A DNA stretch of 33,006 bases from contig NZ_CANNGT010000017.1 of NCBI RefSeq assembly GCF_947504225.1, forward strand, positions 1 to 33,006. The letters are read 5' to 3'. The position numbers and the translations under genes are program-made. The notes under the pieces were generated by a model. That model was not told the DNA's origin. It saw nothing but the letters and a program-made list of their open reading frames with translations, and did no database searches. Numbering within the stretch: position 1 is the stretch's first letter; the number at the start of each line of letters is the position of its first letter. This DNA is from Brumimicrobium ulvae (lineage in GTDB: Bacteria; Bacteroidota; Bacteroidia; Flavobacteriales_D; Crocinitomicaceae). Positions 1 through 8,696 of this stretch are shown in pieces.

Positions 1-20
1 CAAAAATTTGGCCTACAAAA

Positions 21-255
21 TTAATGTGCATATTTCAGCTCTCTCGTTTTCAAAAACACAAAATTCTTTACAGTCCCTGCAAACACCAAGTTTTGAAGTG
101 AAACCGTAAACTTATTGACAAAATCAGCTTTGCTTGCAGCAAACTCACCTTCTCTAATCAAAGCACCTACGGCTGTTCCTGAACGAAGTAATTGCTTCGA
201 CAAAACATATCCCCTTCTTTCTGCAACTAAATACTGACTTAATCTTACAGTTAGA
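21..255 (-). pseudogene. Four-helix-bundle protein (23S rRNA IVS type), degraded
   Basis: The minus strand encodes the core of the Bacteroidetes four-helix-bundle family: RRGYVLSKQLLRSGTAVGA, then IREGEFAASKADFVNKF. The match to the family core (VLSKQLLRSGTSIGANIREA...SKADFINK) is clear. The reading frame stays open upstream of the TTG at 203 with further family-like residues (VRLSQYLVAE) to about 255, but I find no good start codon. The usual N-terminal helix is missing. After TVSLQ, where the family normally continues KEANETEYWL, the sequence turns into unrelated residues and stops at 21-23. I therefore read it as a remnant broken at both ends. A short diverged but functional member is possible. 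Family members occur inside 23S rRNA genes or as stand-alone genes; no rRNA is visible here. Confidence 0.5.
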
Positions 256-500
256 TTGCAAAAGTAGAACTTTTATCTTTTAATGGATTTGTTTTTTTTC
301 GCTCATCTATCTATAACAACCATTATTTTTTTTAAATGAGAAGTGATCAATGAAGAATTTTGATGGGCCCAATTTTTCTTTATTAATTATACATTTATCA
401 TTTTTAATTATTCACTTTTAATTATTTTCACCCATAATTAATTAGAATACCTCAATATTTTTCCTAACTTAAATAAGACCTAAATCAAAATTACCAGGAA
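204..500. other. AT-rich intergenic region upstream of recJ
   Basis: Apart from the degraded four-helix-bundle N-terminus (to about 255), this stretch has no plausible gene. It is very AT-rich, with near-direct repeats of TTTTAATTATT around 400-427 and the related AATTAATTAG at about 437. I see no clear TAnnTTTG promoter for recJ. Confidence 0.5.
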
Positions 501-2234
501 ATGAATACAAAATGGCTTATTAAAGACGCTCCAAATTTAGATAAAGTAGAAGCGTTAAAAAAAGAAATGAATGTTTCTGAAGTTGTAGCATATATGTTAG
601 TCCAACGCGGCATAACAGATTTCGATGCTGCACGTTCTTTTTTCAGAGGAACACTTGATGAATTACACGATCCTTTTCTAATGAAAGACATGGATAAAGC
701 GGTGGACAGACTCAATAATGCACTTGAAGAAGGGCAGAAAATCATGGTTTACGGAGATTATGATGTAGATGGAACCACTGCAGTGTCCTTAGTTTATGGA
801 TGCCTTTCGCAACTGACAGATTTAGTCGCTTACTACATTCCAGATCGTTATGAAGAGGGATATGGTTTGAGTGAAAAAGGAATTCGTGTGGCGCATGAGC
901 AAGGGTTTTCTTTAATTATTACACTTGATTGTGGGATTAAAGCCAATGACAAAGTGGAACTTGCCAATACACTTGGTGTAGATGTAGTCATTTGCGACCA
1001 CCATACACCAGGAGAGCATCTTCCTGAGGCTATAGTGCTCGATCCCAAAAGAAAAGACTGTTCATATCCTTACAAAGACCTCTCAGGTTGTGGTGTTGGA
1101 TTTAAACTTTTGCAGGCATTAATACAGAAAAATCAATGGGATGAAACTCCTCTTTTAGCCGATTTAGATTTACTTGCCATTAGTATTGCGGCTGACATTG
1201 TTCCGGTCACAGGTGAAAATAGAATACTCGCGCAATATGGACTTAAACAACTGAATGAGAACACCCGTTATGGTATCGACACCATGCTGAACCTTGCGAA
1301 GAAAGAAAAACCATTGTCTTTTACCGATATTGTTTTCACAATCGCACCAAGAATTAATGCTGCGGGGCGAATCGATGATGCTAAAAAAGCAGTTAGACTC
1401 TTAACTTCTAAAGATGAGCAGGAGGTCAGAACAATAGCCCAAACCATTCATGATTATAATGAAGAGCGCAGGGCACTTGATAAAAACATCACTGAGGAAG
1501 CTTTGGCGGCAATTGAAGCCGATTCAAACTTTGAACAAAAATGTACAACTGTAGTTTATGATGCCGACTGGCACAAAGGAGTAATTGGAATTGTTGCCTC
1601 ACGTTTAATCGAAAAGCATTATCGTCCTACCATAGTACTTACCCAATCTGAAGATGGTGAAACTTGGACAGGTTCAGCACGAAGCATAGCAGGTGTGAAT
1701 ATGTACGATATCTTAGAACAATGCAGTGAAGTGATAGAAAAGTTTGGAGGACATTACTTTGCTGCTGGGTTAACCTTAAAAGGTGAGCACCTACCTCGTT
1801 TTATTGAATTGTTTGATGAGGAGGTACGTAAAATCATTGGTAGCGAAAGTCTTATTCCGGAGCAAATCATAGAAAAAGAATTGCCTTTTGGTCATTTATT
1901 TAATCTCGGTGAATCTATTTACGAAGTTCCACGACTGATGCGAGTTTTAAAGCAGTTTGAACCACATGGTCCAGAAAACATGAAGCCTTTGTTTGTGGCA
2001 AGAAATGTATATGCCCATGGCGCGAAGCTTTTAAAAGATGAGCATTTAAAAATGAAGGTTTATCAACCCGATTTCCAAAAACACATTGATGCTATTTACT
2101 TCAAATGTCCAGAAGCTTTAGATATTGTAACCCAAGGAGCATTTGATATGGTTTTCACCTTAGAAGAAAATCAATTTAGAGGAAGAACCACACCTCAATT
2201 AATGGTGAAGGATATACGACCTCATCAAGGATAA
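501..2234 (+). CDS. recJ: Single-stranded-DNA-specific exonuclease RecJ
   Basis: RecJ degrades single-stranded DNA 5' to 3' in recombination and mismatch/base-excision repair, using two metal ions in a DHH phosphoesterase fold. At 577 aa it has the normal length. Motifs in order: YGDYDVDG (residues ~84-91, metal-binding Asp), LDCGI (~142-146), CDHHTPGEHLPEA (~165, the DHH motif), GCGVGFKLLQAL, and APRINAAGRIDDA. The DHHA1 nucleic-acid-binding domain follows (WHKGVIGIVASRL, then GSARS and FGGHYFAAGLTL), with the RecJ OB-like C-terminus after it. All catalytic motifs look intact. The ATG at 501 follows a purine-rich ACCAGGAA stretch. It converges with the mscS-like gene, leaving a 50-base tail-to-tail gap with no obvious terminator. 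Confidence 0.97.
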   Translation: MNTKWLIKDAPNLDKVEALKKEMNVSEVVAYMLVQRGITDFDAARSFFRGTLDELHDPFLMKDMDKAVDRLNNALEEGQKIMVYGDYDVDGTTAVSLVYGCLSQLTDLVAYYIPDRYEEGYGLSEKGIRVAHEQGFSLIITLDCGIKANDKVELANTLGVDVVICDHHTPGEHLPEAIVLDPKRKDCSYPYKDLSGCGVGFKLLQALIQKNQWDETPLLADLDLLAISIAADIVPVTGENRILAQYGLKQLNENTRYGIDTMLNLAKKEKPLSFTDIVFTIAPRINAAGRIDDAKKAVRLLTSKDEQEVRTIAQTIHDYNEERRALDKNITEEALAAIEADSNFEQKCTTVVYDADWHKGVIGIVASRLIEKHYRPTIVLTQSEDGETWTGSARSIAGVNMYDILEQCSEVIEKFGGHYFAAGLTLKGEHLPRFIELFDEEVRKIIGSESLIPEQIIEKELPFGHLFNLGESIYEVPRLMRVLKQFEPHGPENMKPLFVARNVYAHGAKLLKDEHLKMKVYQPDFQKHIDAIYFKCPEALDIVTQGAFDMVFTLEENQFRGRTTPQLMVKDIRPHQG

Positions 2235-2284
2235 GTGTGAATCGTTTTAAGGGCAGAAAGCAGAAGATCAAGAAGAAGTTTTCC

Positions 2285-3445
2285 TTACTCTTTAATTGCA
2301 TCAAGCCCCGAAGACTTCCCATAATTGGGGCGATCTTCTTGTGACATGTGTATTGTTCGTTGTGGGAAAGGAATTTTGATTCCATGTTCTCTAAAGAGTC
2401 TGTCGATTTCAAATCTGATTTCAGACATATAGTAATCGGAGAACCATTTCTCTTCCGCCCAAAACACGACACCCATTTCTAGGGCATATTCACCGAAGTT
2501 AATAATTCGTACTGAAGCCCCTTTGGTTTTTTTCACTTCGGGGTGACTTAAAACAGCTTGTTTTAGGATTTTCTTCACCAACTCTGTGTCTGTACCATAG
2601 GCAATTCTCATATTGATATGAAAACGAGTAGGCCCTTGATTGAAGGTCCAGTTTTCTATTTTATCTTGTGTCAATAAAGAGTTTGGAATAATCAAGGTGT
2701 TTCCATCACGTGTTTCAACTTTAGCAGTTCTCACATGAATTTTCAAGACCCTAGAAATTATGTCTTCCCCAGTAACTGGACTTGTAAAACGAACGATATC
2801 TCCTACTTTCACTGTTCCTTCAAAAAGCAAAACAATCCCAGAAACCAAATCCCTGAACATGCCTTGAAGTCCTAAAGCTAAAGCAGCAAAAACCGCTGCA
2901 GAACCTGCCAACAATACACTTAAATCAGAAAACAGAAATTGCAATGAGATGATAGTCGCAAAAGTATAAATGATGTACTTCGCAAGTTGAATATAAACGA
3001 ATCGCGTTCCTTCATCAAAGTCTTTATTCCCTGTAAATCTACGATCAATATAAATTTTAAAGATGTTGATAATAAAACGAGAAAGTGCAAACACGAAAAT
3101 AATGGTAATCACATCCATCATGCTCAGGTGGAATTTACCGTCAGCCATTTTCGGAACAATATCGTAGCTTAAAAATTCGCGTATAGAAATGTTCTCATTT
3201 TCGAGTCTAAAAGCCTGAAATCCGACCACAAAAGCGGCCAAATACAAGACCTGATTCAACACTCTCAATAAAGTAATTCGCGTTCCCTTAATTTTTATGT
3301 TGGGTTTTTTGAGGTAACGGCTTAAGATGCGTTTAATGAAACGATTGAAAATGATTGTCACCACAATGGTTGCAATCCAAATAAGGACCACCAAAAAGGA
3401 AGCCTTATAAGTACCTATAGTAAAATCAAGAAATAATGTAAACAT
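2285..3445 (-). CDS. MscS-family mechanosensitive ion channel
   Basis: Small-conductance mechanosensitive channels open under membrane tension and release osmolytes during hypo-osmotic shock. The 386-aa protein has four hydrophobic helices before the pore (residues ~14-34, 64-84, 108-130, 150-172). The pore-lining helix follows, with the Ala/Gly-rich AAVFAALALGLQGMFRDLVSG typical of MscS TM3. Next comes the beta-domain signature (FEGTVKVGDIV) and a mixed alpha/beta cytoplasmic C-terminus. The extra N-terminal helices place it with larger MscS-like proteins rather than three-helix E. coli MscS. Its start lies 10 bases downstream of the dnaG stop, so it is probably the last gene of a lipoprotein-dnaG-mscS unit. 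The functional link to primase is unclear and may be mere co-transcription. Confidence 0.93.
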   Translation of the reverse strand: MFTLFLDFTIGTYKASFLVVLIWIATIVVTIIFNRFIKRILSRYLKKPNIKIKGTRITLLRVLNQVLYLAAFVVGFQAFRLENENISIREFLSYDIVPKMADGKFHLSMMDVITIIFVFALSRFIINIFKIYIDRRFTGNKDFDEGTRFVYIQLAKYIIYTFATIISLQFLFSDLSVLLAGSAAVFAALALGLQGMFRDLVSGIVLLFEGTVKVGDIVRFTSPVTGEDIISRVLKIHVRTAKVETRDGNTLIIPNSLLTQDKIENWTFNQGPTRFHINMRIAYGTDTELVKKILKQAVLSHPEVKKTKGASVRIINFGEYALEMGVVFWAEEKWFSDYYMSEIRFEIDRLFREHGIKIPFPQRTIHMSQEDRPNYGKSSGLDAIKE

Positions 3446-3455
3446 GGTCTTTCAA

Positions 3456-5423
3456 TTATAAAATTATTCGTCCCAGTTGCTCGGCGAACCTTCCTTTAAT
3501 TCGTTCAAGTAAAATTTGTTCACTCAACAACTCATTTACCACCTCAGGTTCATAGGTCATATTGTTCTTTAACTCTTCCTGAATTTCTTCAATTCTTCTC
3601 ATTATCACAGAATTCTTAAACGCATAAAGTGATTCCTTAACCGCTTGTGGTATTTTATGTATTTCCTCTGTTGTTTCAATCTTAAAATCACTCAACCACT
3701 TTCGACTCAATTCATAACGTGGCGACATAATATCTGTAACGAAGCTCACTATTTCTGGATCTTCATGACGCAAAAAACGAGCGGGTTCATAAAATATATT
3801 TTCTTCAAGTCCTTGTACACAGAGCAAGTAAATCTTCTGAAGCAAAGGATTATGAAAACTTAAGTCATCTTTTTGCAACTCATGAATAATTAATTCAGCC
3901 ACACTCACTTCTACAGGTTCGTCCGTATTTTCTTCAGGTGCTTCCTCTAGTTCGATTGCACGACTTCCATAAAGTACTAATATTCTGAGTAAATCAAACT
4001 CTTGGTCGTAGAAATCTCTGAGGGTACTTTCACCTTGCTTCGGTGCTTTTTTCTTTATGAACTCAACATCTGTCTCCTCTTGTGGAACTGGAAGTCCCCT
4101 ACTTTCATTTTGTTTTCTACGTCGAATTTTGTTCAACTCATTCAACAAGGTTTGCTCTTCAATCTCAAATTGATCTGCTGTTTGTTTGAGGTAAACAGAA
4201 CGTGTGATACTGTCCGGTATTAAGGCGATAGAGCTTATAATTTCTTTAATCAGTCCAGCACGTTGGATAGGATCGTTTTCTGTTCCTTCAAGTAAAACAT
4301 CGGTTTTAAATCCGACAAAGTCTTTTTGATTCTCGTGTAAATAAGCCTTTAGCTCTTCTGTACTTACGCTTTTCGCAAAGGAATCTGGGTCCTCACCTTC
4401 AGGAAACAAAGCCACTTTAACGCTCATTCCTTCTTCCAACAACAAATCAATTCCTCGAAAAGAAGCCTTAATTCCTGCTGCATCACTGTCGTATAAAACG
4501 GTAATGTTTTGCGTGTACCTTTGAATCAGTTTAATCTGACCTTTTGTAAGGGAAGTTCCACTACTTGAAACTACATTTTCAACACCAGATTGCGACAAAC
4601 TAATAACATCAGTATATCCTTCAACTAAAAAACAATTGTCTTGTTTAATGATTTCGTTTTTCGCAAAATAAATTCCATACAGCACCTTACTTTTATCGTA
4701 AAGGATACTTTCCGGAGAATTAAAATATTTTGCTGTTTTTGAATTCGTTTGTAAGGTTCTCCCACCAAATCCTAATACCTTTCCTGACACAGAATGAATG
4801 GGGAAAATCACCCTTCCGCTAAAGAAATCGAATTTCCTGTCGTTGCTGGTCTTGGTTAATCCAAGTTGTTCTAAATACTTTTGCTTGTATCCTTTCTCCA
4901 GCGCAGTATCGGTAAAAGATTTTTCACTTCTTGGACAGTACCCCAGTTGAAACTTTTCAATGGTGTCATCTCTAAATCCTCTTTCTTTAAAATAAGTATA
5001 CCCAATGTTTTTTCCTTCATTGGTATTCTTAATGGTATCAACAAAAAAGTCTTTTGCGTAGGTATTAATGATTTGCAGACTTTCTCTCTCTGTAAGTTCT
5101 TGTTGCTCCTCTGGCGACAAAGGCTTGGCCTCTGGCAATTGAATATTGTAGCGCTCTGCTAACCACCTAAGGGCTTCAGGATAACTGAATTGTTCCAATT
5201 CCATTAAAAATGAAACTGCTGTTCCTCCCTTTCCTGTAGAGAAACATTTAAAAATTTGCTTGGCTGGACTCACCATAAAAGAAGGTGTTTTTTCTTCTGT
5301 AAATGGGCTCAGTCCTTTATAATTTGATCCAGATTTTTTCAATTGCACATATTCGCCAATGACCTCTTCAATACGCGCAGTATTCATGATTTCATCAATG
5401 ATATGTGAAGGAATTCTAGACAT
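3456..5423 (-). CDS. dnaG: DNA primase DnaG (zinc ligands largely missing)
   Basis: Primase makes RNA primers at the replication fork and docks on DnaB helicase. The 655-aa protein has the full layout: N-terminal CHC2-like domain (residues ~30-95), catalytic core with TOPRIM (LVEGYTDVISLSQ near 268, VLYDSDAAGIKA near 310, then EGEDPDSF), and a long C-terminal helicase-binding region. The oddity is the zinc site. Where CHC2 has CxxH and CxxC, this protein has GLSPFTEEKTPSF and KCFSTGKGG, so positions 39, 42 and 63 are Ser, Thr and Thr and only Cys60 remains. From memory, primases of Flavobacteriia share a similar non-zinc form, so this is probably a lineage trait and not damage. The start is 2 bases from the end of the upstream lipoprotein gene, implying translational coupling. 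Confidence 0.96.
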   Translation of the reverse strand: MSRIPSHIIDEIMNTARIEEVIGEYVQLKKSGSNYKGLSPFTEEKTPSFMVSPAKQIFKCFSTGKGGTAVSFLMELEQFSYPEALRWLAERYNIQLPEAKPLSPEEQQELTERESLQIINTYAKDFFVDTIKNTNEGKNIGYTYFKERGFRDDTIEKFQLGYCPRSEKSFTDTALEKGYKQKYLEQLGLTKTSNDRKFDFFSGRVIFPIHSVSGKVLGFGGRTLQTNSKTAKYFNSPESILYDKSKVLYGIYFAKNEIIKQDNCFLVEGYTDVISLSQSGVENVVSSSGTSLTKGQIKLIQRYTQNITVLYDSDAAGIKASFRGIDLLLEEGMSVKVALFPEGEDPDSFAKSVSTEELKAYLHENQKDFVGFKTDVLLEGTENDPIQRAGLIKEIISSIALIPDSITRSVYLKQTADQFEIEEQTLLNELNKIRRRKQNESRGLPVPQEETDVEFIKKKAPKQGESTLRDFYDQEFDLLRILVLYGSRAIELEEAPEENTDEPVEVSVAELIIHELQKDDLSFHNPLLQKIYLLCVQGLEENIFYEPARFLRHEDPEIVSFVTDIMSPRYELSRKWLSDFKIETTEEIHKIPQAVKESLYAFKNSVIMRRIEEIQEELKNNMTYEPEVVNELLSEQILLERIKGRFAEQLGRIIL

Positions 5424-5425
5424 TT

Positions 5426-5836
5426 TTACTTCGAATAATTTTTGGTTTCAACGAGTTGACCTTGTTCATCGTAGAACTTCCACTCTCCGATTGGTTCATC
5501 GTTTAGGTATTCACCTGAATAATGGATTGCACCGTTGGGGTGTTTCACAATGATGTGTCCATCTCTTAATCCTTGCTTGTATAAAGTGATGCTCAATTCA
5601 GTTCCTTGCTCAGAATAATACTTCCATATCCCTGTACGTTTACCCTCTTTGTCTTTTCGACCAGTAATTTTAACTTGTTTATGGCCAGGATACCATTCAG
5701 TATATTTCCCGTTATCATCTAAGACAGTCAAAGGTCTATACGTTTCTTTGATCACTTCTGGTCGTGTTGGTTGCTCTTCTTCTCCACAACTTGTGATTAA
5801 AAACATTGTTAAAGCAAATAAAATAACTTTCCTCAT
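5426..5836 (-). CDS. MORN-repeat lipoprotein (YwqK-like)
   Basis: This 136-aa protein starts with a lipoprotein signal (MRKVILFALTMFLITSC, lipobox Cys17), so it is expected to be membrane-anchored outside the cytoplasm. The rest carries MORN-variant units of the form 'G.W.YY.E.G': GIWKYYSEQGTEL, GHIIVKHPNGAIHYSGEY and GEWKFYDEQGQLVETKNY. Such repeats are common in Bacteroidetes proteins often labelled 'YwqK family antitoxin', a label with little functional support. It is the first gene of the unit with dnaG and mscS; its stop is 2 bases before the dnaG start. A TAnnTTTG element (TATTTTTG on the minus strand) lies 30 bases upstream of the ATG. Its function is unknown. Confidence 0.85.
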   Translation of the reverse strand: MRKVILFALTMFLITSCGEEEQPTRPEVIKETYRPLTVLDDNGKYTEWYPGHKQVKITGRKDKEGKRTGIWKYYSEQGTELSITLYKQGLRDGHIIVKHPNGAIHYSGEYLNDEPIGEWKFYDEQGQLVETKNYSK

Positions 5837-5865
5837 CCCTAAAAAGATTGAATTATAATGTTCAA

Positions 5866-5873
5866 CAAAAATA
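5866..5873 (-). promoter_or_regulatory. Bacteroidetes -7 element for lipoprotein-dnaG-mscS unit
   Basis: The minus strand reads TATTTTTG, a match to TAnnTTTG, about 30 bases upstream of the lipoprotein ATG. A TTG lies 16 bases further upstream, near the expected -33 position. It would drive all three genes, including dnaG. Confidence 0.55.
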
Positions 5874-5924
5874 CGTTATTTATTAGAATCAACCTTGGGA
5901 ATTCTAAATAGAAAACTTCTGAGT

Positions 5925-7247
5925 TTAGTCATCAAAAAGCAATTCCTTTAATCCTTTTTTTTCTAACTGTAATTCCTGTAAAGTATCTTTTCTGCTGACC
6001 ATCAAAAGCATATATCTCCACTTGTAACTTATGTGTTTTAAATACTTAAAAAACCAATACGCGAAGACACCTGTCAGTGGCATAAGCATCAGATATATGG
6101 TCATCCCGAACCAGCTTAGGTCAAATAAGTGGTGACCAGCAATTAAAAATCCTGCATAAGACAATGGGTACAGGAGAATTCCTACCATAATAGCGAGCGG
6201 TGCGTAGTACTCAATGTCTGAGGACAGTTTAGGGACTAACCAGTCGGTAAACAAATATTGAAATATGTTATGTAATACTCCAAAGACTGCCAAAGGCAAA
6301 GCAATCAAAATAAAGATCAGAGAAGTCAAAAATTGCCTAAAAAATAAGGTTGATCTAAATTTTCTATCCAAAAAGTCTGCACGGACATTCATCTTTTCGA
6401 GTTTCCAATTGATGGCCTTTATTTTCTGCCTAATTTCTTCGACTCTCCATGGTTGAATCAATTTCAATTCATCCAATTTATTTTTAATGTCCTTAAGTTC
6501 ATTCACTTGTCGTTGCACTCCTTTTTCATCTGAAGGAACATATTTCGTATTCAGCACCTTGTAAATATCATCCAAGAGTTCTTCTTCCTCTTTGGTTTCT
6601 GTAGTCACCAAGACTTTTTCCAATCGGCTTCTGAATTGATCGGTCAGACCGTAAACTGCAGTTTTTGGTTCCGTTAAGTATTGTTCATAATGATCCATCA
6701 CCGTTCTGGGTTGGTCTACATCTATGTATATATTACTGCGAAAGCGTTCGGGTTGAGAATAGTTAATGCCAACCGCAACAACTTGCAAATCGAGTTGACC
6801 CTTATTCATTTTTTCGGTTTCTAAGGCAATGCGAGCGGTACCGGTTTTCAGTTCTCTGAGCACCCTTTCTTTATATGAAGTTCCTTCGGGAAAAATAACT
6901 AATGTTTTTCCTTCGCTCAACACTTTATAACATGCGCTTAAAGAATCTTGATTATCCACCCCCTTGGTTACGCCTTCCCCTTTTCGGTTGATGGGAATCA
7001 TGTTTAGAGAGGTCAACAGTTTTAATTTGAATTTTGAATCAAACAGAGTGGCTTTTGCCATGTAATAAATCGGCTGATTACACACCATTCCAATTACCCA
7101 CGCATCCATCAAAGTATTGGGGTGATTCGCAATGATGATCATGGGCTTTTTACCTGAAGCAAGATACTGCTTATTATTCACCTTAATTTCACTGTAATAC
7201 AAGCGAATTCCAACACCTATAATAAATTTTAATATCCGATAAAGCAT
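5925..7247 (-). CDS. PlsC-like 1-acylglycerol-3-phosphate acyltransferase
   Basis: PlsC-type enzymes transfer an acyl chain to lysophosphatidic acid or a related lipid acceptor at the inner membrane. The 440-aa protein begins with an amphipathic or membrane-proximal helix. Acyltransferase block I follows as IIIANHPNTLMDAW, with His42 and Asp48 (an HX5D spacing instead of the usual HX4D, as I recall from other Bacteroidetes members). Block III is VIFPEGTSYKER. A charged, helical middle (~residues 215-300) leads to four hydrophobic segments in the C-terminal third. Total length is nearly twice that of classical PlsC, so the C-terminus is an extra membrane domain. The acceptor cannot be read from sequence; glycerophosphate, ornithine-lipid or another lipid pathway is possible. 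It stands alone, 88 bases upstream of the lipoprotein promoter region. Confidence 0.85.
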   Translation of the reverse strand: MLYRILKFIIGVGIRLYYSEIKVNNKQYLASGKKPMIIIANHPNTLMDAWVIGMVCNQPIYYMAKATLFDSKFKLKLLTSLNMIPINRKGEGVTKGVDNQDSLSACYKVLSEGKTLVIFPEGTSYKERVLRELKTGTARIALETEKMNKGQLDLQVVAVGINYSQPERFRSNIYIDVDQPRTVMDHYEQYLTEPKTAVYGLTDQFRSRLEKVLVTTETKEEEELLDDIYKVLNTKYVPSDEKGVQRQVNELKDIKNKLDELKLIQPWRVEEIRQKIKAINWKLEKMNVRADFLDRKFRSTLFFRQFLTSLIFILIALPLAVFGVLHNIFQYLFTDWLVPKLSSDIEYYAPLAIMVGILLYPLSYAGFLIAGHHLFDLSWFGMTIYLMLMPLTGVFAYWFFKYLKHISYKWRYMLLMVSRKDTLQELQLEKKGLKELLFDD

Positions 7248-7380
7248 ACGCTCGTTTTTGACAAGTTATAAAAAAAGTCTAAAAATGAAGTTCTATATAT
7301 CTAAAAATAGGTTTTATATGATTTTGTACGGTTGAAATTTAGGACCTGAATTTTTGTTCTTTCCTGAAAAAGCGAAAAGA

Positions 7381-7416
7381 AAAACCACGTCTCAAATTTT
7401 TCGAGACGTGGTTTTT
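7381..7416. terminator. Strong bidirectional intrinsic terminator
   Basis: A perfect 13-bp inverted repeat, AAAACCACGTCTC at 7381-7393 and GAGACGTGGTTTT at 7403-7415, with a 9-base loop. A/T runs lie on both sides. It probably ends the phoB-phoR transcript, which runs on the minus strand and would cross the palindromic element at 7440-7620 first. Confidence 0.85.
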
Positions 7417-7439
7417 AACAACTAAAGTTTCGGAAATGC

Positions 7440-7620
7440 GCTACGTGGGTAGACAGCGTTTTGGCTTGCCATTGTTTTGTCATCATTTTTATATTGCTTC
7501 GCGATAAAAATGCCGCCAAAACAGAATCATCAGTTGAGTTCATAACCCCGAGTTGCGCTTCGCTTACACGGGGTTAAAAATAGTTGACCCGTTCTAGGCA
7601 TAAACAGTTTACTACGACCA
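7440..7620. repeat. Nested palindromic intergenic element
   Basis: About 180 bases downstream of phoR (minus strand) contain several dyads. The outer pair is GTTTTGGC (7458-7465) with GCCAAAAC (7515-7522). Nested inside it is CATTTTTAT (7484-7492) with ATAAAAATG (7504-7512). Next are AACCCCG (7544-7550) with CGGGGTT (7569-7575), and the odd palindrome TAAACAGTTTA (7601-7611). No coding frame fits. It could be a REP/MITE-like dispersed repeat or a structured 3'-UTR RNA of phoBR. Confidence 0.6.
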
Positions 7621-7646
7621 GAAATCTGACTTTCAAACAATTAAAA

Positions 7647-8696
7647 TCAAATCGATTTTGGAGATTTTCTTAATGAAAATGAAAAGGTGCTTCCTTCGCC
7701 GAGCTTACTTTTCACTCCAATTGTTTCCTTATGCGATTCGATGATGTGTTTGCAAATGGCCAGTCCTAAACCAGAACCACCCTCTTCCCTATTTCTGCTT
7801 TGTTCAACACGATAAAAACGCTCAAAAAGTCGCGGAATATCTTTCTCAGCGACTCCAATTCCATTGTCCGAAACCTCAGTAATTAGCGACTGATTGACTA
7901 CTTCGAAACGGACCACAGTTTCACCATTAATTTTAGAGTAATTGATTGAATTGGCGATCAGATTTGTTAAGACTTGACTGATTTTAGGACGATCCGCCTT
8001 CACATAAAGTGGTTCATATTTTTTTGCCATCCTTACTTTCACCGACTTTTCTAAAGCCCTCTCTTCAAATGAATTGATGATGTCTTTGGTCAGTTTTACA
8101 ATATCGAAGGATTCCATTCTCAATTCTACCCGATTGACTTCAAGATTCATGATTTGATCAAGATCTTCAAGAATTTCAGTCATCCTTTCTGCTGCAAATG
8201 AAGCTCTTTCGAGGAACTTTCTATTGACTTTTTCATCTTCCAACCCTCCCTCTAAAAGAGTAAGAATATATCCTTGAATACTAAACACAGGCGTTTTCAA
8301 TTCATGGGCTAAGTTACCTAGAAACTCACGTCTAAACGCTGCCTGCTCCTTTAATTTGGCAATTTCTTTTTTTCGTTCTTTGGCCCACATCATTGATTCA
8401 TCAGCGGCCTTTCCAATGACATCCGTATTTAAATCAATTTTCGGTTTGCTTACTTGTACATTACTGCCCTGGTCAATAATTCTAAATATGGTTTGAATAC
8501 GATCTTCGATGAAATGCTTCAATAAGAAATAACTTACTCCAAAAAAAAGCAAAGCACTTACCACAGCAATCAGCACGATATACAGTGTTGATATTGGAGA
8601 AACATAAGCGCTGTAAAAACTCAACAACACAGAAACCAAGATGATTTGTGCAGCTGCTCCAATCAATAATACATGTATAGGTTTTATGTTTTTCAT
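7647..8696 (-). CDS. phoR: PhoR-like sensor histidine kinase
   Basis: This is the membrane kinase of a two-component system. Two hydrophobic helices (residues ~7-30 and ~38-60) flank a very short loop, so there is almost no periplasmic sensor domain. A linker and coiled region follow, then the HisKA dimerisation box FLGNLAHELKTPVFSIQGY with phospho-acceptor His131. The HATPase_c domain has an N box (NLIANSINYSK), G1 (DNGIGV), F (RLFERFYRVEQ) and G2 (GSGLGLAICKHI). The 349-aa length and short periplasmic part match the PhoR class, which senses phosphate through the transport machinery. The start overlaps the end of the response-regulator gene by 4 bases (ATGA type). The adjacent phosphate-porin and Na/Pi genes support a Pho role; the symbol is inferred from context. 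Confidence 0.88.
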   Translation of the reverse strand: MKNIKPIHVLLIGAAAQIILVSVLLSFYSAYVSPISTLYIVLIAVVSALLFFGVSYFLLKHFIEDRIQTIFRIIDQGSNVQVSKPKIDLNTDVIGKAADESMMWAKERKKEIAKLKEQAAFRREFLGNLAHELKTPVFSIQGYILTLLEGGLEDEKVNRKFLERASFAAERMTEILEDLDQIMNLEVNRVELRMESFDIVKLTKDIINSFEERALEKSVKVRMAKKYEPLYVKADRPKISQVLTNLIANSINYSKINGETVVRFEVVNQSLITEVSDNGIGVAEKDIPRLFERFYRVEQSRNREEGGSGLGLAICKHIIESHKETIGVKSKLGEGSTFSFSLRKSPKSI

